Source: Endozoicomonas sp. G2_1
Lineage (GTDB): Bacteria > Pseudomonadota > Gammaproteobacteria > Enterobacterales > Alteromonadaceae
Assembly: GCF_017744155.1 (NCBI RefSeq)
Contig: NZ_JAGHQT010000008.1
Span: 62,001 to 126,000, forward strand
DNA length: 64,000 nucleotides
Direction of reading: 5' to 3'
Part shown: in pieces, positions 26,979 through 36,366 of the stretch
Layout: each line of letters opens with the position of its first letter
Position numbering within the stretch: position 1 is the first letter of the stretch
Notes under the pieces: generated by a model
Seen by the model: the letters and a program-made list of their open reading frames with translations, nothing else
What the model was told of the DNA's origin: nothing
Database searches by the model: none
Made by a program: the position numbers and the translations under genes

Positions 26979-28697
26979 ATGACAAATACAGCAAATAACA
27001 GGCTCGATCCGAGCCGTAATATTCGCGCAACACGTGGCAGTGAAATTACCGCTAAAAGCTGGTTAACCGAAGCCGCTAAGCGCATGCTAATGAATAACTT
27101 AGACAACGAAGTTGCCGAACATCCACAAAACTTAGTGGTATATGGTGGCATTGGCCGCGCCGCTCGCGATTGGCAGTGCTTCGACAAAATCGTCGAAACC
27201 TTAGACCGACTAGAAGATGACGAAACGTTATTAGTACAATCAGGCAAACCAGTTGGCGTTTTTCGCACCCACAGCGATGCGCCACGCGTGTTGATTGCTA
27301 ACTCAAACCTAGTGCCAAACTGGGGCAACTGGGAACACTTTAACGAGCTCGATAAAAAGGGCTTGATGATGTACGGTCAAATGACCGCAGGTTCTTGGGT
27401 TTACATTGGTTCACAAGGTATTGTTCAAGGGACTTATGAAACCTTTGTCGCCATGGCCAAGCAGCACTTTAATGGGGACGCCAAAGGTAAGTGGGTACTT
27501 ACAGGTGGTTTAGGTGGTATGGGTGGTGCACAACCACTAGCGGCGACAATGGCGGGTTTTTCAGCATTAGTGGTTGAGTGTGATGAATCGCGTATCGACT
27601 TTCGCATCAACACGCGCTATGTCGATGTTAAAGCTACCGACTTGGATGAAGCACTGAATATCATTAATGACGCTTGTGCCAAAGGCGAAGCCATTTCAGT
27701 TGGCTTACTCGGCAACGCCGCCGATGTATTCCCTGAATTAGTCAAACGCGGTATCACACCAGATGTCGTGACTGACCAAACCTCTGCCCACGATCCACTA
27801 AACGGTTACTTGCCGCAAGGTTGGAGCATGGAACACGCAGCAGAAATGCGCAAGCAAGATGAAGCTGCAGTGGTAAAAGCGGCAAAACAGTCTATGGCCG
27901 TGCAAGTGCAAGCCATGCTTGCTCTACAAGCAGCCGGTGCAGCAACCACCGACTACGGCAATAACATTCGCCAAATGGCATTAGAAGAAGGCGTAAATAA
28001 TGCCTTTGACTTCCCAGGTTTTGTTCCTGCTTATATTCGCCCATTGTTCTGCCAAGGTATTGGTCCATTTCGTTGGGTAGCACTTTCTGGTGACCCTGAA
28101 GATATCTACAAAACTGATCAAAAAGTTAAAGAACTGATTCCAGACGATGCTCACTTACACAACTGGCTTGATATGGCCAAAGAGCGCATTGCCTTCCAAG
28201 GTTTACCTGCTCGTATTTGTTGGGTCGGCTTAAAAGATCGCGCTCGTCTTGCATTAGCCTTTAACGAAATGGTTAAAAATGGCGAACTTAAGGCGCCGAT
28301 TGTTATTGGCCGTGACCACTTAGACTCAGGTTCAGTTGCTTCGCCAAATCGCGAAACAGAGAGCATGTTAGATGGCTCTGACGCAGTATCAGACTGGCCG
28401 TTATTAAACGCATTGTTATCAACCTCTGGCGGCGCCACTTGGGTGAGCTTACACCACGGCGGTGGCGTTGGTATGGGCTTTAGCCAACATTCAGGTGTGG
28501 TGATTGTCGCTGACGGCAGTGATGCCGCAGCAAAACGCTTAGGTCGTGTATTGTGGAACGACCCGGGCACTGGTGTTATGCGCCATGCCGATGCCGGTTA
28601 CGACATTGCCATTGATTGCGCCCGCGAACAAGGTTTAGACCTGCCGATGATTGAAGGTGCCAATGGCGCTGCTAGCCAGAACAAAAACGAGGGCTAA
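26979..28697 (+). CDS. hutU: Urocanate hydratase
   Basis: NAD-dependent enzyme converting urocanate to imidazolone-5-propionate. Starting at the ATG at 26979 gives 572 residues, close to family length; the frame stays open further upstream but that overlaps hutC. Landmarks include [48 protein letters not shown] (NAD contact) and the catalytic-site region FPARICW-type (here [17 protein letters not shown]). It ends 2 nt before hutH, so translation of the pair is coupled. Confidence 0.97.
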   Translation: MTNTANNRLDPSRNIRATRGSEITAKSWLTEAAKRMLMNNLDNEVAEHPQNLVVYGGIGRAARDWQCFDKIVETLDRLEDDETLLVQSGKPVGVFRTHSDAPRVLIANSNLVPNWGNWEHFNELDKKGLMMYGQMTAGSWVYIGSQGIVQGTYETFVAMAKQHFNGDAKGKWVLTGGLGGMGGAQPLAATMAGFSALVVECDESRIDFRINTRYVDVKATDLDEALNIINDACAKGEAISVGLLGNAADVFPELVKRGITPDVVTDQTSAHDPLNGYLPQGWSMEHAAEMRKQDEAAVVKAAKQSMAVQVQAMLALQAAGAATTDYGNNIRQMALEEGVNNAFDFPGFVPAYIRPLFCQGIGPFRWVALSGDPEDIYKTDQKVKELIPDDAHLHNWLDMAKERIAFQGLPARICWVGLKDRARLALAFNEMVKNGELKAPIVIGRDHLDSGSVASPNRETESMLDGSDAVSDWPLLNALLSTSGGATWVSLHHGGGVGMGFSQHSGVVIVADGSDAAAKRLGRVLWNDPGTGVMRHADAGYDIAIDCAREQGLDLPMIEGANGAASQNKNEG

Positions 28698-28699
28698 TC

Positions 28700-30241
28700 A
28701 TGATTGATAAATTAGTAATAAAACCAGGTCAGTTAACATTAGCCGAGTTGCGCGCCGTTAGTCAGTTTGACGGCATTGAATACAGCTTAGATAGCAGTGC
28801 TTTCGACGCCATCAACAAAAGCGCTGACGCGGTTCAAGATGTAATCAAAAAAGACCAAGTGGTCTACGGTATCAACACGGGTTTTGGTTTATTGGCCAAC
28901 ACCCGTATTAAAGCCGACGAATTAGAGTTGTTGCAACGTTCAATCATACTCTCTCATGCCGCTGGTTTTGGCGAGTACATGGAAGACGCCACGGTACGGT
29001 TAATGATGGTGTTAAAAATCAACTCGTTGGCGCGTGGTTTTTCAGGTATTCGCTTGTCAGTGATTCAAGCGCTTATTCAATTGTTGAACGCAGAAGTTTA
29101 TCCGTGTGTGCCGAAAAAAGGCTCAGTAGGTGCTTCAGGTGACTTAGCGCCGCTTTCTCATATGGTGTTACCACTGTTGGGCGAAGGAGAAATGTCTCAC
29201 AACGATGAGATTATTCCAGCCGTTGAAGGCCTAAAAATTGCTGGCCTTGAGCCGCTGACGCTGGCAGCAAAAGAAGGTTTAGCCCTGTTAAATGGCACTC
29301 AAGCGTCAACGGCATTCGCTTTAGAAGGCTTGTTTGCCGCTGAAGATACTTTTGCCGCTGGTGTGACTATCGGCGCAATGTCGGTTGAAGCCGCAATGGG
29401 GAGCCGCGCGCCATTTGACGATCGCGTCCACCAAGCCCGTGGTCAAAAAGGTCAAATTGACACGGCCATGGCTTATCGTCATATCTTAGCGGATAGCTCT
29501 GCCATCGCCGAGGCTCACGTTGATTGTGAAAAAGTTCAAGATCCTTACTCGCTGCGTTGTCAGCCACAGGTAATGGGCGCTTGTTTAACCCAAATTCGCC
29601 AAGCAGCAGAAGTACTGCACACGGAAGCTAATGGTGTTACCGACAACCCACTGGTATTCGCCAACGAAGGTGACTTTATCTCGGCGGGTAATTTCCACGC
29701 TGAGCCCGTTGCCATGGCGGCAGATAACCTAGCGCTGGCTATTGCCGAAATTGGCGCGCTGTCTGAGCGCAGAATGGCATTATTGATTGACGCTAGCTTG
29801 AGTAAACTACCGGCATTTTTAGTGGAAAACGGCGGCGTAAATTCAGGCTTTATGATTGCCCAAGTAACTTCGGCAGCGCTTGCATCTGAAAACAAAACAC
29901 TGGCGCACCCCGCATCAGTTGATAGCTTACCAACCTCAGCTAACCAAGAAGATCACGTTTCTATGGCAGCGTTTGCCGGAAGACGCCTAATGGATATGGC
30001 AGAGAATACTGTCGGCGTACTTGCGGTTGAGCTGTTAGCGGCAGCCCAAGGCTTAGATTTTAGAGCACCGTTGAAAGCTAGTGAGCACATTGAAGACGCT
30101 AAGGCTATCTTGCGTGAATATGTGAGTTACTACGACAAAGACAGATATTTCGCCCCGGATATTGCCGAAGCGGCTGGCATTATTAGCGATGGTGAGTTTA
30201 ACCACTTAATGCCTGCATCATTATTGCCAAGCTTTCATTAA
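28700..30241 (+). CDS. hutH: Histidine ammonia-lyase
   Basis: First enzyme of histidine catabolism, producing urocanate and ammonia. 513 residues. The self-formed MIO electrophile comes from the Ala-Ser-Gly in [15 protein letters not shown] (about residue 143). [14 protein letters not shown] and [14 protein letters not shown] are all present and family-typical. It is the last gene of hutC-hutU-hutH, with a terminator 66 nt beyond. No sign of truncation or frame damage. Confidence 0.97.
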   Translation: MIDKLVIKPGQLTLAELRAVSQFDGIEYSLDSSAFDAINKSADAVQDVIKKDQVVYGINTGFGLLANTRIKADELELLQRSIILSHAAGFGEYMEDATVRLMMVLKINSLARGFSGIRLSVIQALIQLLNAEVYPCVPKKGSVGASGDLAPLSHMVLPLLGEGEMSHNDEIIPAVEGLKIAGLEPLTLAAKEGLALLNGTQASTAFALEGLFAAEDTFAAGVTIGAMSVEAAMGSRAPFDDRVHQARGQKGQIDTAMAYRHILADSSAIAEAHVDCEKVQDPYSLRCQPQVMGACLTQIRQAAEVLHTEANGVTDNPLVFANEGDFISAGNFHAEPVAMAADNLALAIAEIGALSERRMALLIDASLSKLPAFLVENGGVNSGFMIAQVTSAALASENKTLAHPASVDSLPTSANQEDHVSMAAFAGRRLMDMAENTVGVLAVELLAAAQGLDFRAPLKASEHIEDAKAILREYVSYYDKDRYFAPDIAEAAGIISDGEFNHLMPASLLPSFH

Positions 30242-30306
30242 TTGGACATTTGATCCTTTAGCTCGATAAAAGCGCTAGCTATCGCGATCAAAATTAACTC
30301 GACATA

Positions 30307-30344
30307 AAAAACCAACCAATCACTGATATTGGTTGGTTTTTTGT
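30307..30344 (+). terminator. Rho-independent terminator of the hut operon
   Basis: AAACCAACCAAT/ATTGGTTGGTTT stem of at least 12 bp with a 7-nt loop and a T-rich tail (TTTTTTGTTTTT). From 30345 to the next start at 30549 I see nothing further. Confidence 0.88.
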
Positions 30345-30548
30345 TTTTATTGCTCCAATCAATAGAAATTCTTGAGTTTTCAACCTCAGTGCATATCTTC
30401 ATCCTTTCTCTGAAAACCTTGTTTTTACTGAGCTGTCGTAATAATGTCAGCTAAAAGTCACCCTAAATAGTTTGGCATTTTTGCCAATAGTCTTGATGCT
30501 AGCGACGAAACCTTGCCAATGGTATTACAAGGCAAAATAGGAAAACCA

Positions 30549-31241
30549 ATGAAAGTATCCGCAGAAAAAATAAAACAACTTAGAAAACAACAATCGTGGT
30601 CACAAGAGCTATTAGCTAAGGCATCAGGCTTGAGCTTGCGAACCATACAACGAGTTGAAAAAGACAGTAATGCTTCCTCGGAAACACTGCTTGCTTTAGC
30701 TGCTGCTTTTAACCTTTCGCCCAGCCAATTGTGCAATGTTTCTGTTGAATTAAACGCTCATTGGAAATGGAGAAATATTATGCAAAATGCGCTAGCGCTT
30801 ACCGTGATGATTTGTGCCGTTGTGTTCCTGTTATTTTTAGCAGCCCCACTGCACATATATATAGACAAGGTGAGTATTCTTTTTACACCATTATTTATGC
30901 ACGCCTGCACTATTATGGCATTTGGTAATTCGGGTCTTATAAAATCACTCTCGGGTTTAAAGCATTTGTTTAGCCAACAGGTTGAATACTCAAGTGCAAG
31001 TGTCCAGTTAAGCTCGATATACGATAAACAAATTCAATTCATCTACGGTGGAGCATTCATCGCAGTATTAGTTGGTACCGTAGCCATTCACGGTAATATT
31101 GATTTACAGGACGATCTCAAATTTCATCACGGCTACGCCGTTAACATTCTGGTTTTCTTTTACGCCGCAGTTTTTGCTGAAGGCGTCTTACGCCCGTTAA
31201 AAACCAAACTGGTCGCCAATCAGAGCTTATCGAGTAGTTAA
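30549..31241 (+). CDS. XRE-family regulator fused to a membrane domain
   Basis: 230 residues from the ATG at 30549, which has AGGAAA 5 nt upstream; an in-frame TTG 36 nt earlier is less likely. The N-terminal Cro/C1-type HTH covers about 4-58 (IKQLRKQQSWSQELLAKASGLSLRTIQRVEKDSNASSETLLALAAAF). The C-terminal part holds about four hydrophobic helices (near 77-100, 105-125, 165-185, 200-218). DNA-binding proteins tethered to the membrane in this way may sense an envelope signal. The ligand and targets are unknown. Monocistronic, between two terminators. Confidence 0.8.
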   Translation: MKVSAEKIKQLRKQQSWSQELLAKASGLSLRTIQRVEKDSNASSETLLALAAAFNLSPSQLCNVSVELNAHWKWRNIMQNALALTVMICAVVFLLFLAAPLHIYIDKVSILFTPLFMHACTIMAFGNSGLIKSLSGLKHLFSQQVEYSSASVQLSSIYDKQIQFIYGGAFIAVLVGTVAIHGNIDLQDDLKFHHGYAVNILVFFYAAVFAEGVLRPLKTKLVANQSLSSS

Positions 31242-31272
31242 CTAAATCACTATTAAACCAATTAGTTAATTG

Positions 31273-31306
31273 AAAGCCTTAGTTGTTTAACACAACTAAG
31301 GCTTTT
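31273..31306 (+). terminator. Rho-independent terminator after the XRE-membrane gene
   Basis: AAAGCCTTAGTTGT/ACAACTAAGGCTTT is a perfect 14-bp stem with a 5-nt loop, followed by TTCAG. The T-run is short (TTTT). Confidence 0.75.
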
Positions 31307-31398
31307 CAGTACTATCGCTTCACCCTGAAAAGCTTGACATATTATGTCGTAACAATTAGTGTAATTGCATTAATTAAACAGGTACATCGGAGGTTGTT

Positions 31399-31620
31399 AT
31401 GAAAAGTATTCCGACATGGATAAAAGTGGTTGCCTTACTATTGGTTGCTTTTACCTGCTACGCCATGAGTGTTGAAGCAGGAATATTAGCTTTATTTATT
31501 ATTGGTTTAACTGCTGAATTATGTGCGTGGTTTGTACTTGGCCGCAAAACCAGTCGTGCTTCGCGATTAAAAAAGGCCAGAGCATTTCTCAATAGTGAAC
31601 AACTCAGTAAACACCACTAG
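31399..31620 (+). CDS. Small two-helix membrane protein
   Basis: 73 residues with two adjacent hydrophobic segments (about 7-24, IKVVALLLVAFTCYAMSV, and 26-47) and a basic tail (GRKTSRASRLKKARAFLNSEQLSKHH). A good ribosome site, CGGAGG, lies 6 nt before the ATG. A TTGACA hexamer at about 31335 may be its -35 element. I recognise no family. It precedes the nfeD/SPFH genes by 66 nt on the same strand and may be transcribed with them. Confidence 0.65.
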   Translation: MKSIPTWIKVVALLLVAFTCYAMSVEAGILALFIIGLTAELCAWFVLGRKTSRASRLKKARAFLNSEQLSKHH

Positions 31621-31686
31621 CTCGATTGGCTTTTTATCAATCGGTATAAGAGTTGATCATCACTTAATTACACAGGAGCTGCAACT

Positions 31687-32139
31687 ATGGATATGCTATT
31701 AAACGTCGAACTCTGGTTAGTGCTAGGTTTAGTGTTGGCACTAGCCGAAATCATTATTCCTGGCGGTATCTTAGTTAATCTTGCCATAGCCTCATTTATC
31801 GTCGCTTTTGGCGTCGGTTTCAATTTACTCACCACTTGGGTAGCAGCGCTAACCACTTGGTTTATCTCAGCGAGTTTGCTGTTATTTGTCATTTACTTTT
31901 TTACCGACAAGCTGTTTAAATCTGGCCAGCGAGTCGACAACGTCTATGAAGAAGTCGACATTTACGGCAAAGAAGTTCTGGTCACAGAAACCATTGGCCC
32001 AGGGCAACACCAAGGCCGCGTTGAGTTTCAAGGCACCAGCTGGACTGCGCTGAGCGACGGCAGTGAAATCAGTGCAGGCAACACTGCAACCATTGTCTGC
32101 AAAGAAAATATTTCACTGATTGTTGAAGCCAAAAAATAA
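31687..32139 (+). CDS. NfeD-family membrane protein
   Basis: 150 residues: two to three transmembrane helices at about 5-75 (ELWLVLGLVLALAEIIIPGGILVNLAIASFIVAFGVGF) and a C-terminal OB-fold domain (about 90-150, GKEVLVTETIGPGQHQGRVEFQGTSWTALSDGSEISAGNTATIV). This is the short NfeD1b type without the serine protease domain. Short NfeD proteins are typically encoded beside stomatin/SPFH genes and are thought to partner them in membrane microdomains. Exactly this arrangement follows here. GGAGC lies about 8 nt before the ATG. Confidence 0.9.
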   Translation: MDMLLNVELWLVLGLVLALAEIIIPGGILVNLAIASFIVAFGVGFNLLTTWVAALTTWFISASLLLFVIYFFTDKLFKSGQRVDNVYEEVDIYGKEVLVTETIGPGQHQGRVEFQGTSWTALSDGSEISAGNTATIVCKENISLIVEAKK

Positions 32140-32211
32140 CGTTTACTAATAAGCATAGATAATTGCTATTAGCGTAACCCTACTAATACGGATTTTTAAC
32201 TAGGAGTTTTT

Positions 32212-33135
32212 ATGTTAGCCACCTTAACCTTTGTCTTGCTCGGGCTGATATTTATTATCAGTAAACTGATTTTAATCGTCCCCATGCGCGAAGTTTGTAT
32301 CGTTGAACGCTTGGGTAAATTTAAAGCGGTGATGCAGCCGGGATTGCACTTTTTAATCCCATTTATCGATCGGGTTGCCTATCGCCATGAAATTCGTGAA
32401 CAAGTGCTCGACATACCAGCGCAAAGTTGTATTTCTCGCGACAATATTCAAATCGACGTCGATGGCTTGGTTTATATCCAAGTGATGGATGGTGTTAAAG
32501 CCAGCTATGGCATTGAAGATTATCGCCGCGCCAGCGTTAATTTAGCGCAAACCACGATGCGCTCTGAAATTGGTAAATTGAAACTGAGCCAAACTTTTTC
32601 CGAACGCGACACTTTAAACGAAACCATAGTTCGCGAAATCGACAAAGCTTCAGATCCTTGGGGCATCAAAGTACTGCGCTATGAAGTGCGCAATATCACG
32701 CCGTCGGAAAACGTTATTCATACCCTTGAAAAACAAATGGAAGCAGAACGGCAAAAGCGTGCGGAAATCACCTTAGCGCAGGCGGAAAAAGAATCGACCA
32801 TTAACCTCTCAGAAGGTGAGCGCCAAGAAGCGATAAATTTATCGGAAGGCGACAAGCAACGACAAATAAATGAAGCCTATGGCCGCGCCAAGGAAATTGA
32901 AATTCTCGCCAATGCCACTGCTGAAGGCATCAATTTAGTCGCCGAAGCGGCGTCAAAGCCAGGTGGTAAACAAGCGATAAAAATGCGCTTATTAGAGCAG
33001 TTTATCAAACAAACAGGAACGGTATTAGACACTGCTGATGTCACCGTATTGCCGACAGAAATTGCCAAGTTAGAAGGTTTTTTTGAAGGTATGGACAAAG
33101 TCACCCAAGCTGCTAGCCAACAAGGAGTGAAGTAA
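32212..33135 (+). CDS. SPFH/band 7 (stomatin-like) membrane protein, QmcA type
   Basis: 307 residues: one N-terminal membrane helix (about 3-22), then the band 7 domain (about 25-180: VPMREVCIVERLGKFKAVMQPGLHFLIPFIDRVAYRHE). A coiled-coil region rich in Glu, Gln and Lys follows (about 185-250, EKQMEAERQKRAEITLAQAEKESTINLSEGERQ). The family forms large rings in the inner membrane and modulates proteases such as FtsH. Its stop codon shares one base with the ATG of the next SPFH gene (TAATG), so the two paralogues are translationally coupled and probably form a hetero-oligomer. Confidence 0.92.
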   Translation: MLATLTFVLLGLIFIISKLILIVPMREVCIVERLGKFKAVMQPGLHFLIPFIDRVAYRHEIREQVLDIPAQSCISRDNIQIDVDGLVYIQVMDGVKASYGIEDYRRASVNLAQTTMRSEIGKLKLSQTFSERDTLNETIVREIDKASDPWGIKVLRYEVRNITPSENVIHTLEKQMEAERQKRAEITLAQAEKESTINLSEGERQEAINLSEGDKQRQINEAYGRAKEIEILANATAEGINLVAEAASKPGGKQAIKMRLLEQFIKQTGTVLDTADVTVLPTEIAKLEGFFEGMDKVTQAASQQGVK

Positions 33136-34079
33136 TGAACTTAGCTAATTTAACCGACTTCGCCTCGATGGACTTAATTGTCCTGTTTATTTGGGCCACT
33201 ATTTTCTTAACCTTGGCGTTTAAATTTATTAAAGCGATTTGTTTAGTGCCGACTAAATCTGCCTATGTCGTCGAGCGCTTAGGTAAATACCGTTGTACCT
33301 TAGAAGCGGGCTTTCATGTGTTACTGCCGTTTATCGACAAAGTCGCTTTTATTCAAGACTTAAAAGAAGAAACCATTGATGTACCGCCACAAGAGTGTTT
33401 CTCGAAAGACGAAGTTAAAGTGGAAGTTGATGGCGTTATTTACATTCAAGTGGTTGATGCGGTTAAAGCAAGCTATGGTATTACCGACTACCGCTTTGCC
33501 GCCATGCAACTTGCGCAAACCACCACTCGTTCAGTGATTGGTACTTTGGATTTAGATCGCACCTTTGAGGAGCGCGATATCATTAGCGCCAAAGTTGTTG
33601 ATGTTTTAGATAAAGCCGGTGAAAGCTGGGGCATTCGCGTTCATCGCTATGAAATTAAAAATATCACGCCACCGCTAACGGTAAAAAACGCAATGGAAAT
33701 GCAGGTCAATGCCGAGCGAGAACGCCGCGCTATTTTAGCCAAGAGTTTAGGTGATAAAGCTGCTCGCATTAATCGCTCAGAAGGCTTGATGACAGAAATG
33801 ATCAATATTTCAGAGGGTGAAAAACAGCGCCGCATTAATGCCGCCGAAGGTAAAGCAGAAGAAATTTTAGCCATTGCCCGCGCGACAGGTGATTCAATTA
33901 CCAAAGTAGCAACGGCTATCGAGCAGCCCGGCGGTCAACGAGCATTAGATATGCAATTGTCAGAGCAGTATTTGGCTAATTTTAAAGGTTTGAGCAAAGA
34001 GAATCGCAAAGTGATATTGCCAGCTAATTTGCTCGACTTTAACCAATGGCTTAAAACCCTTGGCGTAGAGAATAAATAG
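33135..34079 (+). CDS. Second SPFH/band 7 membrane protein
   Basis: 314 residues, a paralogue of the preceding gene with the same plan: one membrane helix (about 12-33), band 7 domain (KSAYVVERLGKYRCTLEAGFHVLLPFIDKVAFIQD), and a coiled coil (NAERERRAILAKSLGDKAARINRSEG...). Similarity is clear along the whole length, so the pair arose by tandem duplication. Together with NfeD this is a three-gene unit ending in a terminator at 34108. Confidence 0.92.
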   Translation: MNLANLTDFASMDLIVLFIWATIFLTLAFKFIKAICLVPTKSAYVVERLGKYRCTLEAGFHVLLPFIDKVAFIQDLKEETIDVPPQECFSKDEVKVEVDGVIYIQVVDAVKASYGITDYRFAAMQLAQTTTRSVIGTLDLDRTFEERDIISAKVVDVLDKAGESWGIRVHRYEIKNITPPLTVKNAMEMQVNAERERRAILAKSLGDKAARINRSEGLMTEMINISEGEKQRRINAAEGKAEEILAIARATGDSITKVATAIEQPGGQRALDMQLSEQYLANFKGLSKENRKVILPANLLDFNQWLKTLGVENK

Positions 34080-34107
34080 CAAATTTACACTCTCACCTAA
34101 AAAGACA

Positions 34108-34139
34108 AAAGCCGGTAGTTAATATAACTACTGGCTTTC
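34108..34139. terminator. Bidirectional terminator between SPFH genes and grxA
   Basis: AAAGCCGGTAGTT/AACTACTGGCTTT, 13-bp stem with one G-T pair and a 6-nt loop, with T-rich flanks on either strand. Confidence 0.75.
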
Positions 34140-34151
34140 TCGATTTTACGC

Positions 34152-34415
34152 TTAGGCGTATAAACCTAAGTTTTCTTTCGCGTGAGCTTCAAATTCCGTG
34201 CAGCCACCAATGTGCTCTTGATCTAAAAAGATTTGCGGTACAGTATTTACTGGCTTACCTACTGTTTTTTCTAAATCCGCTTTTGAGATGCCCTCGGCTT
34301 GGATATCAACATAACGGAATTTAAAATCATCGCGTGTTTCAGTTAATTGCTCTGCTACTTGCTTCGCACGCACACAGTAAGGACAACCAGGACGACCAAA
34401 AATTACAGCAAACAT
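34152..34415 (-). CDS. grxA: Glutaredoxin 1
   Basis: 87-residue thiol-disulfide oxidoreductase using glutathione. The dithiol active site CPYC (about 11-14) is inside FGRPGCPYCVRAKQVAEQL. The GSH-binding TVPQIFLDQEHIGGCTEFEA is near the C-terminus. The pattern, including RDDFKFRYVDIQAEGISKADL, follows E. coli Grx1 closely and differs from GrxC and monothiol GrxD. An additional cysteine sits in GGC, where E. coli has GGY. AGGAGA lies 7 nt before the ATG. Grx1 serves ribonucleotide reductase and is OxyR-controlled in E. coli; no OxyR site was identified here. Confidence 0.95.
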   Translation of the reverse strand: MFAVIFGRPGCPYCVRAKQVAEQLTETRDDFKFRYVDIQAEGISKADLEKTVGKPVNTVPQIFLDQEHIGGCTEFEAHAKENLGLYA

Positions 34416-34687
34416 TATCTTCTCCTCAATAAAATTTGTTTCACTTAATTAACTTGATGTGTGCAGTTTAACCAAGGCCTAATCAACAATAAAATTAATT
34501 AAATAGATAGCATTAATTGAAAAAAACTATACAAGATACTTTCTGATTAATGCGGTGAGTGAAACCAATCGATAGAGTAAAAGAACGCAATTAGGACAAA
34601 AAACGTTCAGAATAAAGCATAAAAAGTATTACTGTATGCTTATGACTAAAACGCTAAGATTTAAGTGCTATCGCTTAAACACTATCA

Positions 34688-34936
34688 CTAAGGCATTCGA
34701 GCTTTAACTTTATTAATAAGTTGTTCTGCGCAGTAAAAACAAAGCACTGCTGTGACGGCAGCAACAATATGCGTTATTAGAGTTAAGCCATCAAGGCTTT
34801 CTTGCCACAGAAAAACAATGCCGTTGTAACCGATAAAGGCAAAGTTAAGTAAAGTAATGTGCAGCCACAGAATAACGAACAACCCGAGCGCCTTGCTTTT
34901 TGTAATACGATTGTCAGCCCTATGCGCACCAGCCAT
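34688..34936 (-). CDS. Small two-helix membrane protein
   Basis: 82 residues with two hydrophobic segments (about 17-42, LGLFVILWLHITLLNFAFIGYNGIVFL, and 50-70). Charged ends suggest the N- and C-termini are both cytoplasmic. The ATG overlaps the stop of the preceding epimerase-like gene by one base (TAATG), so it is co-translated with it. I recognise no family. The 272 nt downstream, up to grxA, hold no clear terminator or gene. Confidence 0.65.
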   Translation of the reverse strand: MAGAHRADNRITKSKALGLFVILWLHITLLNFAFIGYNGIVFLWQESLDGLTLITHIVAAVTAVLCFYCAEQLINKVKARMP

Positions 34937-35787
34937 TAATTTACCTCAGTTAACCAAGTAGATAAATCGTCGTATTGATAGTCATATTCAAGCTGGGCGC
35001 GAGTCCAATCATCGGTGATCACTTTACCTGTGCGCTCACTTTGCTCTTGGCTGAATTTAGGCGTCGGTCTGCCAAGTGCTGCTGCCGCCGCTCGATAATA
35101 TTCGCGTCGGCTTAAATGGGTTTGACTGACACCGTGATAAATACGGTGTTCACTATCTAACTTACCGCTACTACCTAGGCTACCTTTGTTTAACATCGCC
35201 AGCAACAAGCCAATAACATCAGCTTGATGAATAAGATTAACCGGCTGCTCTGGCGCACTGAACTCTCTTTCAGGAGAAATAAACCGCCCGGGATGACGCT
35301 TAGGACCAACTAAGCCAGATAACCTTAAAATTTGGGCGTCGCCAGTGAATTTGAGCAATTCATTTTCTGCCTCAGCCAAAATCGCAACCTTGTCAGCTGT
35401 TAGGTTTAGCTCAGTAAACTCATTAACTTCGCCTTCTAAACCATTGGCAATAGCGGTACTGTTAAGCAAAATAATTTGTTTAACGCCGGAAATCTCGGCG
35501 GCACTGACTAGATTGGCGATCTTCTCTGGGTAATCAGCTTTGCCGCGTTTTATCTGTGGCGGAATTGCAATAATCAATACACGCTGTTGCAACGCCGGCA
35601 GCTTTGCCAAAAGCTCAGGACGTTGCGGTAAGCTTAGCTGGTGATGGTTCAGGTTTAACTGAGCAAACTCTGCCAAACGCTGCTCAGACTGCCCCGTTAC
35701 CACAACATCACAGCCTTGTTCAATTAACGTTTGTGCTAATGGCTGTCCTAGCCAACCTGCACCAATAATACCAATACTTTGTTTCAC
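34936..35787 (-). CDS. NAD(P)-binding epimerase/dehydratase-like protein (YeeZ type)
   Basis: 283-residue Rossmann protein. The nucleotide motif GIIGAGWLGQPLA (about 5-17) starts the domain, and the SDR-like strands are visible (RVLIIAIPPQIKRGKADYP; GVKQIILLNSTAI). The C-terminal part contains RLSGLVGPKRHPGRF and YRAAAAALGRPTPKF, as in the YeeZ/extended SDR group of unknown substrate. I see no classical YxxxK catalytic pair, so an epimerase activity is not assured. It starts 24 nt after the SnoaL-like gene on the same strand. Confidence 0.8.
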   Translation of the reverse strand: MKQSIGIIGAGWLGQPLAQTLIEQGCDVVVTGQSEQRLAEFAQLNLNHHQLSLPQRPELLAKLPALQQRVLIIAIPPQIKRGKADYPEKIANLVSAAEISGVKQIILLNSTAIANGLEGEVNEFTELNLTADKVAILAEAENELLKFTGDAQILRLSGLVGPKRHPGRFISPEREFSAPEQPVNLIHQADVIGLLLAMLNKGSLGSSGKLDSEHRIYHGVSQTHLSRREYYRAAAAALGRPTPKFSQEQSERTGKVITDDWTRAQLEYDYQYDDLSTWLTEVN

Positions 35788-35811
35788 GCTGTTTGCTCTC
35801 AGTGATTCTTC

Positions 35812-36327
35812 TTATTGTGTTTTGTCATTTGTTAACTGCTGACCAAGCGTTGCTGGTTGCTTGGTGATTGCCAGTACTTGCTTAGCTAACTCATTCGGTA
35901 CCATCAATGACAAGCTATATTGCTTAATTAACCAATGTTGACCAGTTTTTACCATGACACCGCTGCCTCGACACCAACCATACTTATCGTTCCACAAGAG
36001 TTCATCGAACATTGCAGTATCTGATGTCACTAAATCAATATGACGTTGCTTAGCGATATACTGCCAACCTATACCGCGTTCAAAATAAGGCAGTACAAAT
36101 TCAGTAAAAGCAGGTTTAGTCCAGCGCTCGCTAGCGTCAGTACCTAAAAATACCGAATCATCCGCCATTAGCCCTAAGTACTTCTCGGCATTAGCATTTG
36201 CGGCGGCAGAGTGATAGTTATCTAACTGCTGAGCAATGATCGATTCTTGATCTATCTGCTTAGCATAAACAGCTGACACCAGTGTTAGCCAAGTAATAAC
36301 GCTCAACATCAAAAGTCGGTTCAACAT
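35812..36327 (-). CDS. Exported SnoaL/NTF2-like (DUF4440-type) protein
   Basis: 171 residues with a signal peptide (LLMLSVITWLTLVSAVYA, cleavage near residue 22). A compact alpha+beta domain of about 120 residues has the pattern of the DUF4440/SnoaL group: NAEKYLGLMADDSVFLGTDASERWTKPAF, then GSGVMVKTGQHWLIKQYSLSLMVPN. Members of the fold are diverse small enzymes or binding proteins, so no reaction can be stated. It is part of a minus-strand run with the YeeZ-like and yiiD-type genes, with 39 nt to the latter. Confidence 0.8.
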   Translation of the reverse strand: MLNRLLMLSVITWLTLVSAVYAKQIDQESIIAQQLDNYHSAAANANAEKYLGLMADDSVFLGTDASERWTKPAFTEFVLPYFERGIGWQYIAKQRHIDLVTSDTAMFDELLWNDKYGWCRGSGVMVKTGQHWLIKQYSLSLMVPNELAKQVLAITKQPATLGQQLTNDKTQ

Positions 36328-36366
36328 AGTATTATTTCCTTGTTTGTTATTGTTATTTTTGCTGTT

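Noticed and set aside
26912-27328. 138-codon antisense frame across the hutC-hutU junction, and similar long antisense frames over hutH and hslU
   Set aside because: Shadows of strongly biased coding sequence on the other strand; no start signals or family features.
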